Positions 43,100 through 54,937 of a stretch of 64,000 nucleotides of DNA are shown here, in pieces. The notes beneath the pieces were generated by a model. It did not search any database. It was not told where the DNA came from and was given only the letters and a program-made list of their open reading frames with translations. A program made the position numbers and the translations under genes. Each line of letters starts with the position of its first letter. Positions within the stretch are counted from its first letter, which is position 1. Origin of the DNA: Rhodamnia argentea (taxonomy: Eukaryota; Streptophyta; Magnoliopsida; Myrtales; Myrtaceae); contig NC_063157.1 in NCBI RefSeq assembly GCF_020921035.1, forward strand, positions 11,568,001 to 11,632,000, given 5' to 3'.

Positions 43100-45309
43100 A
43101 TGGAAGAGGTGCCGGAGAGCGAGCAGATGAAATGGGCATTAACGAGAGATGAATTCGTGCAAGAACTGAAGAAGGCCACTCGTATAGCAGCTCCAATGGT
43201 GGCAGTTACGGTGTTGCAGTACCTCGTGCAAGTTGTGTCGATGGTTGCTGTTGGACACCTTGGCCAGCTCTCGCTATCTAGCGTTGCCATCGCCACTTCT
43301 CTTGCCAATGTCACTGGCTTCAGTCTCCATGTAAGCCGATGCCTTTGCTAAGTAACTTGGTCAAATTCTTACACAACAGAAATCTCAGTAAAATCTGATA
43401 TTCCTAGCAGACAGGATTGGCTGGCGGACTTGAAACTCTATGCGGGCAAGCTTATGGTGCGGGACAATACCAGAAACTCAGAGATTACCTTTACAGCGCC
43501 GTTATTTCTCTCATTCTAGTTTGTCTTCCAATTTGCATCCTCTGGATTTTCATGGACAAGTTCCTGGAACTAATGCACCAAGATCATGTAATCTCACAGG
43601 AAGCCAGAAAATATTTGATGTGGCTAATTCCTGCGCTGCTTGGGGGTGCAATCCTCAAGCCACTTGTTCGGTTTCTCCAAACTCAAAGCCTTATACTACC
43701 CATGCTCCTCACCTCCTTCTTGGTCCTCTGTTTCCACATACCCCTTTGCTGGATTCTTGTGTACAAACTGGAGTTAGGAAGCCCAGGCGCGGCCTTGGCC
43801 TGCAGCATATCGACTTGGTTGAATGTGACGCTGCTCGGGTTCTACATGGTGTTCTCTTCAGCATGTGAGAGAACCCGTGGGCACTTCACTAGGAATGCCT
43901 TCCTTGGAATCCCCGAGTTCTTCAGATTCGGAGTGCCTTCTGCTTTCATGATCTGGTCAGTCTCTCTAGTCCTAGAAATTCTAGTCCTGGAAAAAAGAAA
44001 AACTTTCTTGCTGTTTCGTCCTCTCTTCAACTTTTTCTTGATGCCCGTGGTTGCAGCCTAAAATGGTGGTCGTGCGAGCTGCTCACATTGTTATCGGGCC
44101 TTTCACCGAATCCAAAGCTGGAGACCTCGGTTCTCTCCATATGGTATGATATAGAACAGTTCAGCAATCATTCCCATATAAATCGCCAATCTATCTAACT
44201 GTCATAATGGTTATTGCTTCAGTTTTTCGATCTCTACATTGCACTTCACCATATCATATGGTTTTAGAGCTGCTGCCAGGTAAAACTAACGTTTCCCTCA
44301 ATCCCCGGTAATGTGCTGTCAAAAGAATGTGATACAAGCATGTTGTAAGTGTTAAAAGGACATAATTTTTCGAGGTTTTGCAGTACTCGGGTCTCAAACG
44401 AGCTCGGAGCAGGGAACCCGAACCGGGCTAGAGTCGCAGTTCTGGCAATACTGTCACTTGCTAGTATTGAAGCAGTCATCATGGGAACCGCGCTCTTCTG
44501 CTGCCGTCATGTCCTGGGATATGCTTATAGCAACGAGAAGCAAGTGGTGCATTACATTGGAGTCATGACTCCTCTTGTTTGTCTCTCCATTTTCATGGAC
44601 AGTTTGCAGGCAGTCCTATCTGGTCATCTCTTACACTTCTCTATTCCTTCCATTTACCTCCTCGACTCTACTTAAAAAGTTTGAGAAATCGAAATCGTAC
44701 TCAGTCACTTGTGGTTCGGCTCTTACTACAGATTAGGAAGTTCAGTTTTTGTTACCACCAGTTAGAATGATTTGTTCATGTTCAATGAATCAGGAGTTGC
44801 CACGGGAACCGGATGGCAGCACATAGGAGCGTACATAAATCTCGGGGCGTTCTACTTGATAGGACTCCCGACCGGAGTGATTTCCGGCTTTGTCCTGCAT
44901 CTACGAGCCAAGGGGCTTTGGATCGGTGTCGTATCCGGAACCGCCGTGCAATTGGCTCTCCTCTTTCTCGTTACTGGAGCCACAAACTGGCAGAAGCAGG
45001 TGCTTGCTCAAAAAAAGCTCCTCTGCCTCAGCAGATGCACGTTTTACCGAAAAAAAAAAAGAAAACCGCTTACACTTTGAACAGCACCTTTTGAGACGAC
45101 CAGGCCAGAATCTGCGCGCGGATCCTAACGTCGCTCGTTCTAAAGATCAATCAGGAGGTCGAAATTGCACACCGACACGAGTTTAATGTGTTCTCGTTTA
45201 ACATGTCGTGAACTGATCATTGCAGGCGAACAAAGTCCGGAACAGGATATTTGCGCAAAATTCTTACCAAGAGCAACGTGAACAGAGGACTAGGAGTATC
45301 TCTACATGA
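43100..45309 (+). CDS. MATE (DETOXIFICATION-family) efflux transporter, intact copy B
   Basis: Seven exons close in phase to 482 residues: 43100-43330, 43411-43955, 44057-44143, 44223-44279, 44384-44622, 44794-44999, 45226-45309. The length is typical for plant DTX proteins of about 480-500 residues and two six-helix MatE halves. Motifs: IAAPMVAVTVLQYL and LSLSSVAIATSLANVTGFSL (helices 1-2), LETLCGQAYGAGQYQKLRDY, LRFLQTQSLILPML-type text (PLVRFLQTQSLILPM), LETSVLSIC, RVSNELGAGNP, VVHYIGVMTPLVCLSIF, GTGWQHIGAYINLGAFYL and KGLWIGVVSGTAVQ. The family moves organic substrates across plasma membrane or tonoplast by proton exchange; substrate unknown. All introns are GT-AG. Reading through the last donor would instead end at 45080 after a Lys-rich tail, a less usual C-terminus, so I prefer the spliced end ANKVRNRIFAQN. 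The only intact member of the local array. Confidence 0.93.
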
Positions 45310-45824
45310 CAAAATGCAAAATTTGCCTGTTGCTTTTCCCATCAATTGTCAAACAGGAGACAGTACTATGAATCAGATGCGCTTACTTTCGGCGGATTAT
45401 GTGCGGTTGGTGCAATTTGAGTTGATTCCCAATACATGTGCAATGGTACCATGGATGGTGTCGTCATTACATGTGACACTACCTGTACACCTACATGAGT
45501 GCTAATTAAGACTGATGAGAGATCATGCGTTGCTGATTATAGTCCAACCGACCATAAACTTTGCCAATTGAGTTCAGCACCCGAGATACATCCAGAGATG
45601 ACGTTGAAACAATCCCGTATAGTCCATGGACCGGCGATTGGCCAGAGACGGGAAGAGAGTTGACGGAATTTAAATGTAAGGACATTCGATTTTTCTTATG
45701 GAGATTGGAAGTTCCATTGCAAACTAACAATTATATTTGTACGAAATTTGAGTGAAATTGGAAAGACGTTCGCATTGTAGGTATGAAGATAGATAGTATG
45801 CAGTGATTGATGACACAATCTTGG

Positions 45825-45972
45825 GCCGGTCCGGCCCACCCCGATTTGTTCAGTTTTACATAGAAAATTTGATATTTTTCATTTTTTTTTAAACATGGAC
45901 GGGCTAAGCAAGGACCCCTTGGCTCGACAATAGGACCATACCCGCCTAGATCCGCCTATTGATCACCCCTAG
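45825..45972. mobile_element. hAT-type MITE fragment
   Basis: The right end, tgatcacccctagcctaa, is in reverse complement a taggggtgatca hAT terminus, and the interior has the usual ggtccggccc/gggc words. The left boundary is unclear and no target duplication is visible. Confidence 0.4.
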
Positions 45973-46559
45973 CCTAAGGGAATTGCATCGCGATCGGAGT
46001 GTGCATATACAATGTTAGAAATATTCCTCGCTACCTCCTCCGCTCTCGAGTTCCGTCCGATTCAAAGGTTCGGCTAAAATCTAGATATATACAGAAAGCA
46101 CGGGGACAATTTTGTTCTTCATTGACCATCGAATTTTAAGCAGGTCGAAGCATGTGTTGTGCGTTTTGCTATTGCGATATGCTCTCCAAATAATTGAAAC
46201 ATACTCGTATTTTACTAAACAACGAACAAAATAGGATACCCATTTCGCAATTCTTTCGATAGTAGTAGCAATCGAAATGAACATGTCGATTCGATCATCA
46301 GTTTGAATACCATATTTGAATCATAGTAAACCTAGTGAGAATCACAAACGACTATATCTTCTTCATATCATAATAATAATAATCAGTCCATATGTATACA
46401 TAGCATCGCCAAAATAAAGACGTGTTTTACACCGTTACAAGCAAAAGAACATAAATCTCTCCTTGTTTCTTAGTCACGTTTAGCAAACCTTGAGCTGCTT
46501 AGATCGGCAGAGGGAAACTCGCCCGCAGCAAGACTAAAGCTCCTCGAGCATATCATCAC
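45973..46559. other. Intergenic and 3' flank of proline-rich gene 1
   Basis: AT-rich; a short (TAA)n at 46371-46383. No other gene. Confidence 0.5.
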
Positions 46560-46835
46560 TCAGTAGGGTGGTGGAGGGCGGCTCCACGGTGGAGGCGGTG
46601 GCCTATAGGGGTCAAAATAAGGTGGAGGAGGAGGGCCAGGAGGATGGTGAGGTGGGGGCGGCGGGTAGTGTTGGTGGTGGTGCGGAGGGGGAGGAGGAGG
46701 TGGAGGATAATACAAGTCGGGGCGTGGGGGTGGAGGAGGCGGCGGTGGGGGACCATACCAGTAAGGATCGGGCGGCGGCTGCGGCGGAGCAGAAGGAGGA
46801 GGTGGTGGAGGGTGCGGGTGCCTACGGTAGTCCAT
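46560..46835 (-). CDS. Small proline-rich protein 1 (91 aa, ends PPPPY)
   Basis: A single-exon 91-residue protein, more than half proline, with His, Tyr and Asp spaced through poly-Pro blocks: MDYRRHPHPPPP at the start, DPYWYG near 23, PRPDLYYPPPP near 38, HHHQHYPPP near 52 and WSRPPPPY at the C-terminus. No signal peptide or membrane segment is seen, so it is probably cytosolic rather than a cell-wall extensin. The opposite strand and the +1 frame also stay open because of the low-complexity GGN/CCN composition; the minus-strand frame is preferred because a paralogue at 48733-48999 shares the same N- and C-terminal design. Function unknown; poly-Pro runs may bind SH3/WW/profilin-like partners. 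Confidence 0.65.
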   Translation of the reverse strand: MDYRRHPHPPPPPPSAPPQPPPDPYWYGPPPPPPPPPRPDLYYPPPPPPPPHHHQHYPPPPPHHPPGPPPPPYFDPYRPPPPPWSRPPPPY

Positions 46836-48732
46836 TTTGTTGGGGGGGGGAATTGAATGAAGGGAAATGGAAACAGGGATCCGGTAAAGAGAGAGATCAA
46901 TATAAATGTGGGAAGTGGACCGTCCACGAAAAGAAGTTTCAAGAGATTAAAATATCCCTCGGACTGTTAGTTGGATTTGAACACTTGGAAGACTAGCAGC
47001 TGATCGTTTGTCATTTGGAACCACGTATAATTTCCTTAGCTATGAAGATAAAAGGATTCGAATATTCTTAGTCATGCTGTTGTCGGCAAATTATCTCGTG
47101 TTTTAAGAGGTAGAAGCGATTACTTTTAAAAAAATATTTTCTAAATCATTCATTTTCTACGAAACAAATGAAGCATTAATACCTCTTCGCCTACTAGTTT
47201 GGACGTTTTGATACGATACTGGAGTCGGTTTTTCTCCCCCTGTCAATTTCATGTGTCCTTCTCGGCCGATTTGCGAGTGAGAGAGGGATGTCTTGCATCG
47301 CTCGCTTATGATTTTTAAACGAGCCTTGTGTTTGTTTCGCGACTATTTATTCATCAGTTCACACATTTTGGATTGGACTTTTAATGGGTGTCGAGTGTTT
47401 TCGAGCTGTGGCTAATTTTATTTGAGTGACTCAGACATACACGAAGGATGAACTACAGGGGAGCAATTTGTCATTCCCATATTTTGTCAATTTTTAGTCC
47501 TCCACAGATCAATTTTATCGCATGTGATGAGTTGAGGAGGTTTTTTTTTTTTTTTTTTGGTCAAAAAGAAAATTTTTATTTCACACGAAAGAGAGGGACA
47601 TGACTTTTTGATAAAAATTCACATTTATCAAATTAAATAAATCTGAAAAGATAAACCATCTCGATATATCTTGCAAAGACTCATTCATTTCGCGTACAGA
47701 CGGATCTGTTATGACATCAAAACACAGTCGCGATCTTATAACTGGCTCATAGATCGAGGAGGTCGGTTGCTCGAAATTGACATCCACGTTCGTGTCGCAA
47801 ATCGGGGGCCTCTACGACGCGAATCCGTGGCGTGCCGCCAACGGGATTGGACCACGTCGTACGGTTTAAGGACAAGTGGATCCAGGGAAACCAGGCACGA
47901 CTCTCGTGCAACTTCATCTTTCCTCGATCTACTTGTTACCCACCATATCCAAGTAAAATAAAATAAAAAAAGTAGCACTGAATGAGTACAACTGACGCAG
48001 AGCCATTCCTGACGTGAAAACACATCACGTCGTTTCATGATGGAATTTACATGGTTTGTCATATAATTTGCATCATCTGTTTTCACATTGACTTGAATTT
48101 TTAGTCTTGGACTTTCTTATGCCCGCACACGGTCATCCCGATCGTCAAATTTCATATGTCATAGCTAATTCTACTTGCATGTGAGAGGGGTATTTAATTA
48201 TTTAATGTGCTCATTTATCGGTTTAAGTTTTTAAGCCGGACTTTTTAACTCTTTTATGGGACTGTGTTAAATTCATTTTGATCCTCTTGGGATGCGTACT
48301 ACTCGGTGCTACATGGTCGATAGATGTTCGGACAGAATTTCCCACTTCCGAAAATAAATAAATTGAGTATTGATCGCTGTGAAAGACCGAAGACTTCGCA
48401 CAAGCGGCTATTGAACTTCTTGGTAAGTTTAGAAATTTAAAAATATGTGAATTAAGGCCTTAATCTTCAAAGAGTTTGAGCCACTAAATTCTTTAAACGA
48501 CAAATTTGACTGTGGATAGAAAATAGAAATAGAAAAGCAAAGAATGGAAAGAGGAGGACGAGCCGTTGTTCCCCAACTGAACGAGCAGAAGATCGATACC
48601 AAGATTCATCCATGGTGCATAGGAAAGATACATATGATCTTCTACTGAACAGAGGCACGAGCCGACGACTATGCTCGCTTATTCAGTACCAGTCTCAGTA
48701 CATAAATATGTGACTGAAAAAGAATTAGTGCA
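46836..48732. other. Spacer between the two proline-rich genes
   Basis: No recognised gene or mobile element. A T run at 47540-47559. The CpG-richer patch 47730-47930 has open frames on both strands without motif or partner, so no call is made. Confidence 0.45.
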
Positions 48733-48999
48733 TCAGTAAGGTGGACGAGGATGAGGGTGGTGAGGCCCTGGAGGCAGCGGATGACCCGGCGGTCCTGGTG
48801 GCGGCGGTTGGGCAAACGGCGGGGGAGGTGGACCGTGAGGGCCCGGCGGTGGAGGCCCTGGTGGGCCTGGTGGAGGGGGCGGGTGGTGGAAAACTGGGGG
48901 AGGCGGCTCCGGCGGTCCTCGTGGCGGCGGCGGTGCGAAGGGGTCGGGAGGCGGTGGGCCTGGCGGTGGGGGATGAGGATGGCCGTGAGGATGAGGCAT
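48733..48999 (-). CDS. Small proline-rich protein 2 (88 aa, ends RPPY)
   Basis: Start at 48999 gives MPHPHGHPHPPPPGPPPPDP and end HPHPRPPY. A longer frame opens at 49056, adding 19 residues (MFSVQSPHHRIVLLAQLTV) that are unlike the paralogue; I chose the inner start because it gives matching length (88 versus 91) and a matching basic His-Pro opening. About half the residues are proline, with glycine as PPGP repeats and Phe in APPPP/VFHHPPP blocks. No signal peptide with the inner start; the longer start would add a weakly hydrophobic N-terminus, which I cannot exclude. Same strand and 1.9 kb from proline-rich gene 1, so they form a small tandem pair. Confidence 0.6.
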   Translation of the reverse strand: MPHPHGHPHPPPPGPPPPDPFAPPPPRGPPEPPPPVFHHPPPPPGPPGPPPPGPHGPPPPPFAQPPPPGPPGHPLPPGPHHPHPRPPY

Positions 49000-49059
49000 G
49001 ACTGTGAGCTGAGCGAGAAGTACGATGCGGTGGTGCGGGGATTGAACGGAGAACATGGG

Positions 49060-49348
49060 GTATAAATTGATGGCACAAGACTAGAAGTTTGTGGAAAACT
49101 AGGATTTGTTCGAGGACTGGTGGTTGGAAGTTGAATTGCCGTTGGTTTGGTGAGAAAGGAGACATGTTCATTCCACCGTCGAGATGAAAAAAATCAAACT
49201 CTCTTCTCAAGGAGACTTCGAATTAGGGATAAATGATTTGTTATTTTCTTTTCAAAAATACTATTATTATATTCTACGCTTTCATATCCTCTTTCGCTCT
49301 CACTCCCTCTGCTCTGTGCTAATTACCATCGCACTTGAGAAAATTATC
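49060..49348. other. 5' flank of proline-rich gene 2
   Basis: No feature recognised; presumably contains the promoter of the minus-strand gene, but no clear TATA box was found. Confidence 0.35.
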
Positions 49349-49925
49349 AAAAAAGTCATAAGTCTATTGCATTTTTACTAATTTATTTATAAATCTTTTA
49401 ATTTTGTCAATTCATTCTTAAATCTTTCAATTTTGAGTGGTGAACTGGAAATTGAAATGGGTTTGGTTTTTGGGTTGCCTTGAAGGTACTTGTCCAAGGT
49501 GAAATCGCTGTTCAAGATGCTCGCTGTGAATCCTCTGGTAATTGAATTGGATGAGTTAGGTTCGTCAGTTTTGTCCTTTTCGTCCTTCACATCGAGTCTT
49601 AATTATAATGCATAGTTGCTTTCTTGATTATGTGCGTTAGGTTTCTTCTGGTCTCGCCCAGGTCTAGCTCGGTCAAGCCTTGTCCAGCTATGGGGTGGCT
49701 TGGCCTCGTCCAGCGGTGCCATCTCGCCGTCCATCGAGTCCAGCTAGTTGTCGAAGAAGGCATAAGAAGATGAACAGTAAAACAAAAAGAAAGAAAACGT
49801 AAGAAGGAAGTAGATGAACAATAAATTGCAAAATTAAAAAATTAAAAAAATTAAAAATGTTATAATATTATTAAAATTTGCCCCATCGGCGTCGGTCGAG
49901 TCCACGTCGGCACTGGTGTTGACAC
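49349..49925. repeat. MULE-type MITE, left arm and core
   Basis: Left arm 'aaaaagtcataagtctattg', 'actaatttatttataaatc' and 'caattcattcttaaatctttcaa' belongs to the family at 3286-3770. It is followed by an insert (49440-49600) and a GC-rich core (49655-49745) with the 'cgtcggcactgg' shoulder at 49900. The right arm is missing or unrecognisable. Confidence 0.5.
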
Positions 49926-50720
49926 CTAAATTTTAATTTCCAAAAATTCATAAAATGAGAATTGATTATAGTTCTCACAAAAAAAAAAAAAAAAAGTTTC
50001 TCATACATTGCATATTTATTTTCTATTAGTCATTGCATTTAAGCTAGAGGTGAGTCGGTTGCGCTTAATTTGACAAGCGGCTGGACCAGGTTCAATATGG
50101 ATTTTTTGACTTGAGAATAAGGGGTGTGCTGAATTCTAATGAGCTAACTGACTTACTTTTTTAGCACAATTCTATTCGTTCAAGCTTGTTTTAATCATTA
50201 AGGCTTTCAATTAAATGTTCATTATTTAGAAAAGCCTTAGAATTCAAGACAGGTCTATGATTGTAAAAATTGGATGGGTGATGAATGTGAAAGTGCCGAA
50301 TTTTATATGGGCTTTGGACTTAAAATCAGATTTAAATGAGCCCAATTTTTGTTGTTTAAATTATACAGGGGCTTCAGCTAATTGTCAGTTAAATAATGTA
50401 GGCCCAAGGTTAATGTCTCAAACTCACGAGCAAGGCCATGTTCGGCCATCTTCACCAGCCCCATGGCCGAAAAACTGGATGGTGTCCTCGTAAAAATGGA
50501 CTCTTGAATTTTCTGATTTGATTAAGGAGTTTTAAAGGTCTAATCTTGATAAATGTTTCGAGAAAATAAAACTCTATCATTTTGCAGCAAATAACGGAGA
50601 GTTTCGATAAATGTGGACTCTATTAATCTGATGGCTGCAAATTAATCCTACTTTACCTAGGATTAACAATCTGACGGTTTCCGACAACTCCTACTCCTAC
50701 TAAGACTCTGGCTCGGGACT
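49926..50720. other. Intergenic, nothing certain
   Basis: AT-rich. The 78-codon ORF at 50257-50493 has no motif. Confidence 0.4.
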
Positions 50721-50721
50721 C

Positions 50722-51230
50722 TATATAAACAAGAGCTCGTTCATGTTCAGGGCATCCGACCATTACTAAATTTTTGGCACACATTGTGCGGAGAGAGTTG
50801 AGAGTTGTTCAAGAAGTACGAAGGGGTCCGATTGTTACCCCCACGGTCGAGACAATCCCCCTCAAAGTTTCGTCAACTCTTCGCCGAATCCTCTTTCGTC
50901 GCTCATCCACGGTCGCGCACCACCGCCGCTCCAGCAGTTCACCCAAGGTCAGATGTCCCTGCCATCACAGCTTCACGAAGTCCGCATCAGCCCGTCTTTG
51001 CTGTTCACTGCCGAAAACCATCCAAAGAAAGCTGCTAACCAGTCCAATTCGCATTGCTGTTCAGCTTTGGATTAAGGTGCCTTGGTTTTTATTTTGCTAT
51101 TATTTAAGGATTTAATCCTTGTGCCACGTGTGATAGAGTAACCAGAGGCAATCTCTGGAGATTTGTACTTCAAAAAGTACAAATTTTGGGTGGATACCGT
51201 CAAGTGTGCGTTGTGGAAAATTCGTTTTGG
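50722..51230 (+). promoter_or_regulatory. TATA-containing transcription unit start, possible solo LTR
   Basis: tatataaa at 50722-50729 is followed 30-45 bp later by 'ttcatgttcagggcatccga', a plausible transcription start. The downstream 113-codon frame (50774-51115) is Arg/Ser/His-rich with no motif. The region ends with 'gtgccacgtgtgatagagta'. Such TATA-plus-leader segments are typical of LTRs or caulimovirus-like promoters, but no second copy or internal region is present here. It could also start a long non-coding RNA. Confidence 0.3.
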
Positions 51231-51950
51231 AAAAGGTAAAAATCCTTGGTTCTTGATTACTAATCTTTCGATCTTGATTGTTAATCTATACTTGTTAGTT
51301 TAGTAACAACATGCACGTGTGTTCGTGAACATACTTCGATTTGCAATTAAAGTCGGAAAATTAAAACTCTTTTTTATCAAAGAGCGGATGAATTTTTGCC
51401 GATTGTCAAAAAAGGTACTCTTGAAATCTGGTTTTGCGGAATAAAAATTCTGACCATGGTAGGGACCGAAAATCAGATTTTGGTGGAGTGAAAATTTTGA
51501 TATCATTCTCAGCAAGCATGATGGGAAAAGGTAAGTTTTCACTAATCAAAGGGAGGCATTCGGCACTTAGATTTTCATGGCTGAATTGCACTCTACGATT
51601 AATCCTAAAGCGTGGTTTTATCTTGTGATGACTTGGTCCTATCTCTCCATGTCATGAATGATCAGAGTTGTCTCTATAAAAAAAAAAAAATCAGATTTTC
51701 TTGGACAAGAGATTTTCGGTACACATGTTTACACTTGGTCGAATTTGATGTGCTTATGGATGATTTTTTTTCATAGTCAGCTGGATTGTTCTATCTTGTG
51801 ATTAACTAATATTGGATAGAGATTTGTGTTTAACTAGATGACGTTTGATTTTGCTCTGGATCTTTATGTCTAAAATGCAAGTTGGTTGGATTAATTGTTT
51901 GGTTGTTATCTTATCTTATTCCTCATTTTTTCTTTCCCAAGCTTATTCAT
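51231..51950. other. Intergenic left of the Harbinger element
   Basis: AT-rich sequence; paired ORFs at 51300-51628 lie on opposite strands with no motif. Nothing recognised. Confidence 0.45.
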
Positions 51951-53282
51951 TTAGGGTGCGCATGGTAACCATTCTGATTCCGAGAACCGATTCTGATTAA
52001 AATGACTTTTTTCGATTCTGTTCCTGAATGAGTTTTAGAGAATCGGAATGTGTTTGATAAGCGCTAAAAATTTCTGTTCCTGGAATAGAAACGCGTTTGA
52101 TAACCGCACAAAATTTCTGTTTCAAAAAACTGTTTCTCTTCCTAATTTTGTTCATTTAAGTCAAATGAAAAAAAAATTACTATACATTATTTTTTTTAGC
52201 ATGTCATAAATGAAATACAAATTTGAATAGATGACGTTTGAAGTCGATTGAAAAGAATAATTTAATTTTTTCACTTAGATTTAATTTTTCACTAAAACTA
52301 ATGAAATCAACATTATGTAAGCCAAGTCATTTGCTCAACCGTTTCAATTGTGCATACGAATGAAGAATTTGACAAGTATAATGGAAGGTGGATCCATTCT
52401 TGCACTAAGTAATATGGAGGAGGCATTTAAACCCAAACAAAAGTCAAACATGTCAAAAACTTGAAGCAAAATCATTAAATGCGGGTTCTTTGTTTAGCTT
52501 ATTCGGCTTTTGGCGTCGTGTAACTACGGTATTAGCTACGCGACACACATATTGTCAATGCCCTGTATAATCAATTTGTGATCTTATAATTATTATGAAC
52601 TATGTAACTAAATTTTCCACTACACGGTAAATTAACTATTTTCCGTAGCCTATGTATTTCAACTTAGAGCAGTGGAAAAAGTAATTAAAAAAAAAGTTGG
52701 ACAAAGACAAACTCCATGAAAGTATCCTAAATTGACTTCATCGACTTTTTATCTCCTTCTACATTTAGGCACTCTACTCTATAACTTGATGAAACCATAA
52801 TTAGTGATTTCGACATGTCTTTAGAGATTGGTTGAAGTAAATGTTTGAATACCTTATCAAGTCAAAAACCAAAGAAAAGAAAACAACCCAAATACCAACT
52901 TCACACAAAACTGTTTGGTGAGTCTTCTTAGTATCTCTATCATAATTGTTTAGTCTCTGCCACTAGTATTGTTCAGAGTGTTGCTGCCTGGCCTTACATG
53001 CACAAGGTCTCTCAAGCCAACGAGATGAGGGCAGAGAGTGTCATGATCAGAAATGGCAATGGTCCACAAGTTTATAGTGAGAATTTCTAGTAGCCCAATG
53101 AAGGCATCAAATAACAAAACTCTTGGCTCACATTAGCCAAAGAAAAATGAAACATGAGTGAATATACTTTCACTAGCAGATTGTACCTTAAATGCATCAT
53201 AATAAATGTTTTGCTTGCTACAATAAACATAAATCTTGCAAAGTTCTAAAAAAATAAGATTACAAAAATCAAAAACACTAAG

Positions 53283-54702
53283 TCATGGAATTTCATCCAT
53301 ATCGTTGTCTCTTGCCATTTGATTTGCAATACTTTTCCTAAGCATGTTTATCTCGGAGGCCTTCTCATGAAAAATATCATCTGCATCCTCTTCTTGTATA
53401 GGTCCACATGGGTACTCCGGATCACCATATCGAGAAAAGTTTTTGTCCATCTTGTCTTGGTCACGAATCTAATTATGAAGAGCACAACATATAATGACAA
53501 TACGTGCTTGCTTACGAACCGTAAATGGAGGCATATGTCTCAAAATGGAAAAACGATTTTTCAATGCCCCAAATGACCTCTCAATGACATTCCTTAGTGA
53601 AGAGTGCCTATGGTTAAACAGTTCTCTTGCTATTCTGGGTCGTCTCCCTCTACCCCTATAATCGTTCGGATGATACTGTTCACCTTTAAACGGAGTTAAA
53701 AATCCCGGAAGTGCAGCATAACCAGAATCTAGCACGTAGTATTTATCTATAACAAGGTATATGAACATTTGTTATGATATGCATTTGCAATATAAATGTA
53801 AAGAACATTACTCGTTATGGACAAAGCAAATACCTGTTGGTGGATGAGGAAATTGTAGCCGAGGAGTCTCTAGTGCTGCCAAGAGGACTCGACAATCGTT
53901 CGCAGATCCTTCCCACCCAGCATACACGAAAGTAAATTTCATATCAAATGAACAAACACACAGCACATTACGGGTGGTAGTCCCTTTCCCGCCTCTATAC
54001 GGGATTTGCTTCGACACGGGGACACAAGCATTAATGTGAGTGCCATCAATAGCACCTATGCAGCCCTACGATTTCATGAAAGTCTACTATTATACAAGAT
54101 TATCAACTATATGTATTTGATGGTGTAACAAAGTTATGAAAATCATACCTTGAAGTAGCGTCTATGGTTACGATCCATAAGAATCTCCTCCGGAATATCA
54201 TCAAATGAAGGTGGTTTGATAATCTCTTTTGACAGTTTCAAAAATACTTTCAGCACATTAGTGAAATACGTGCTGATTGTTTGTCCCGAATGTTGGAATC
54301 TCTCACATAAATCTCTATTAGAGTTACCATGACCAATTAAAGATAAGAAAATCGCAGCTTGTTCATCTACCTTAATATAATGACTATCTTTCAACCAACC
54401 TCTTACCCTCATCAAATCACATAAGTTCAAAAAACATGTCTCTCCAATCTAAAGGCTTCATATACTTTATCAAAATGTCCACAAAGAATCTCTCTTACCC
54501 ATTCGGCTCCCGACAATTGATTGTCTCTAATAGGTTCTTTCGTATGCATGGACATGTCCATTACAACAATACCCAACCATGCTAATATTATGTCAATATC
54601 AGTCACATCCAAGTAATGATCACCTGGTGTTACTTGGCCATTGGACTCACTATTTTGTCCCCCTTCCATAGTACCTATGCCATCACACAAATACAAGAAC
54701 AT
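53283..54702 (-). pseudogene. PIF/Harbinger DDE transposase (HARBI1-like), ORF2
   Basis: Three exons: about 54702-54149, 54065-53834 and 53746-53283. N-terminal helix-turn-helix-like text is KVDEQAAIFLSLIGHG and RFQHSGQTISTYF. The DDE_Tnp_4 core follows: GCIGAIDGTHINACVP (first Asp), GSANDCRVL (second Asp), LDSGYAALPGFLTPF, and NVIERSFGALKNRF (Glu). The catalytic triad is thus present. Two lesions: a run of six T at about 54429-54434 where seven would keep frame (VF|LNLCDLMRV), and a TAG at 53469-53471 just after CCALHN, where the family continues with an aliphatic or aromatic residue then IR. The downstream text IRDQDKMDKNFSRYGDPEYP is still coding-like. The transposase cuts and pastes the element, recognising TWA targets. 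The first lesion could be a homopolymer sequencing error. Confidence 0.88.
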
Positions 54703-54937
54703 TAATATAGATATCTAGGGAAAAAAACTAATAACAACCAATAACATAAATCGGAAAGTGAAAGCAAATCAAATATAACAATCACAAAAGGAAAATATCA
54801 TACCCATACCACCATACAAGTAAAAGAGTCTCAACATGAATATTTTTAAAAACCAAATAACATAGTAACATAAGTCATAAAGTAAATTAAAACCAAACAT
54901 AGAAATCCCATGCAATCCCTAATACATTTTCTAACAT

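Noticed and set aside
44794-45080. Six-exon MATE model ending with a Lys-rich tail at 45080
   Set aside because: A seven-exon model also closes in phase and ends with the typical basic helix (ANKVRNRIFAQN), also present in pseudogene A.
46556-46996. Arg/Gly/Glu-rich ORFs opposite proline-rich gene 1
   Set aside because: Mirror frames of a CCN-repeat gene; the paralogue at 48733 supports the minus-strand proline-rich reading only.
47736-48086. 116-codon minus-strand ORF
   Set aside because: No motif, no partner copy, open frames on both strands in a CpG-richer patch.
48669-49210. Long Ser/Arg/His and Ala/Ser/Pro frames over proline-rich gene 2
   Set aside because: Frame shadows of the same low-complexity region.
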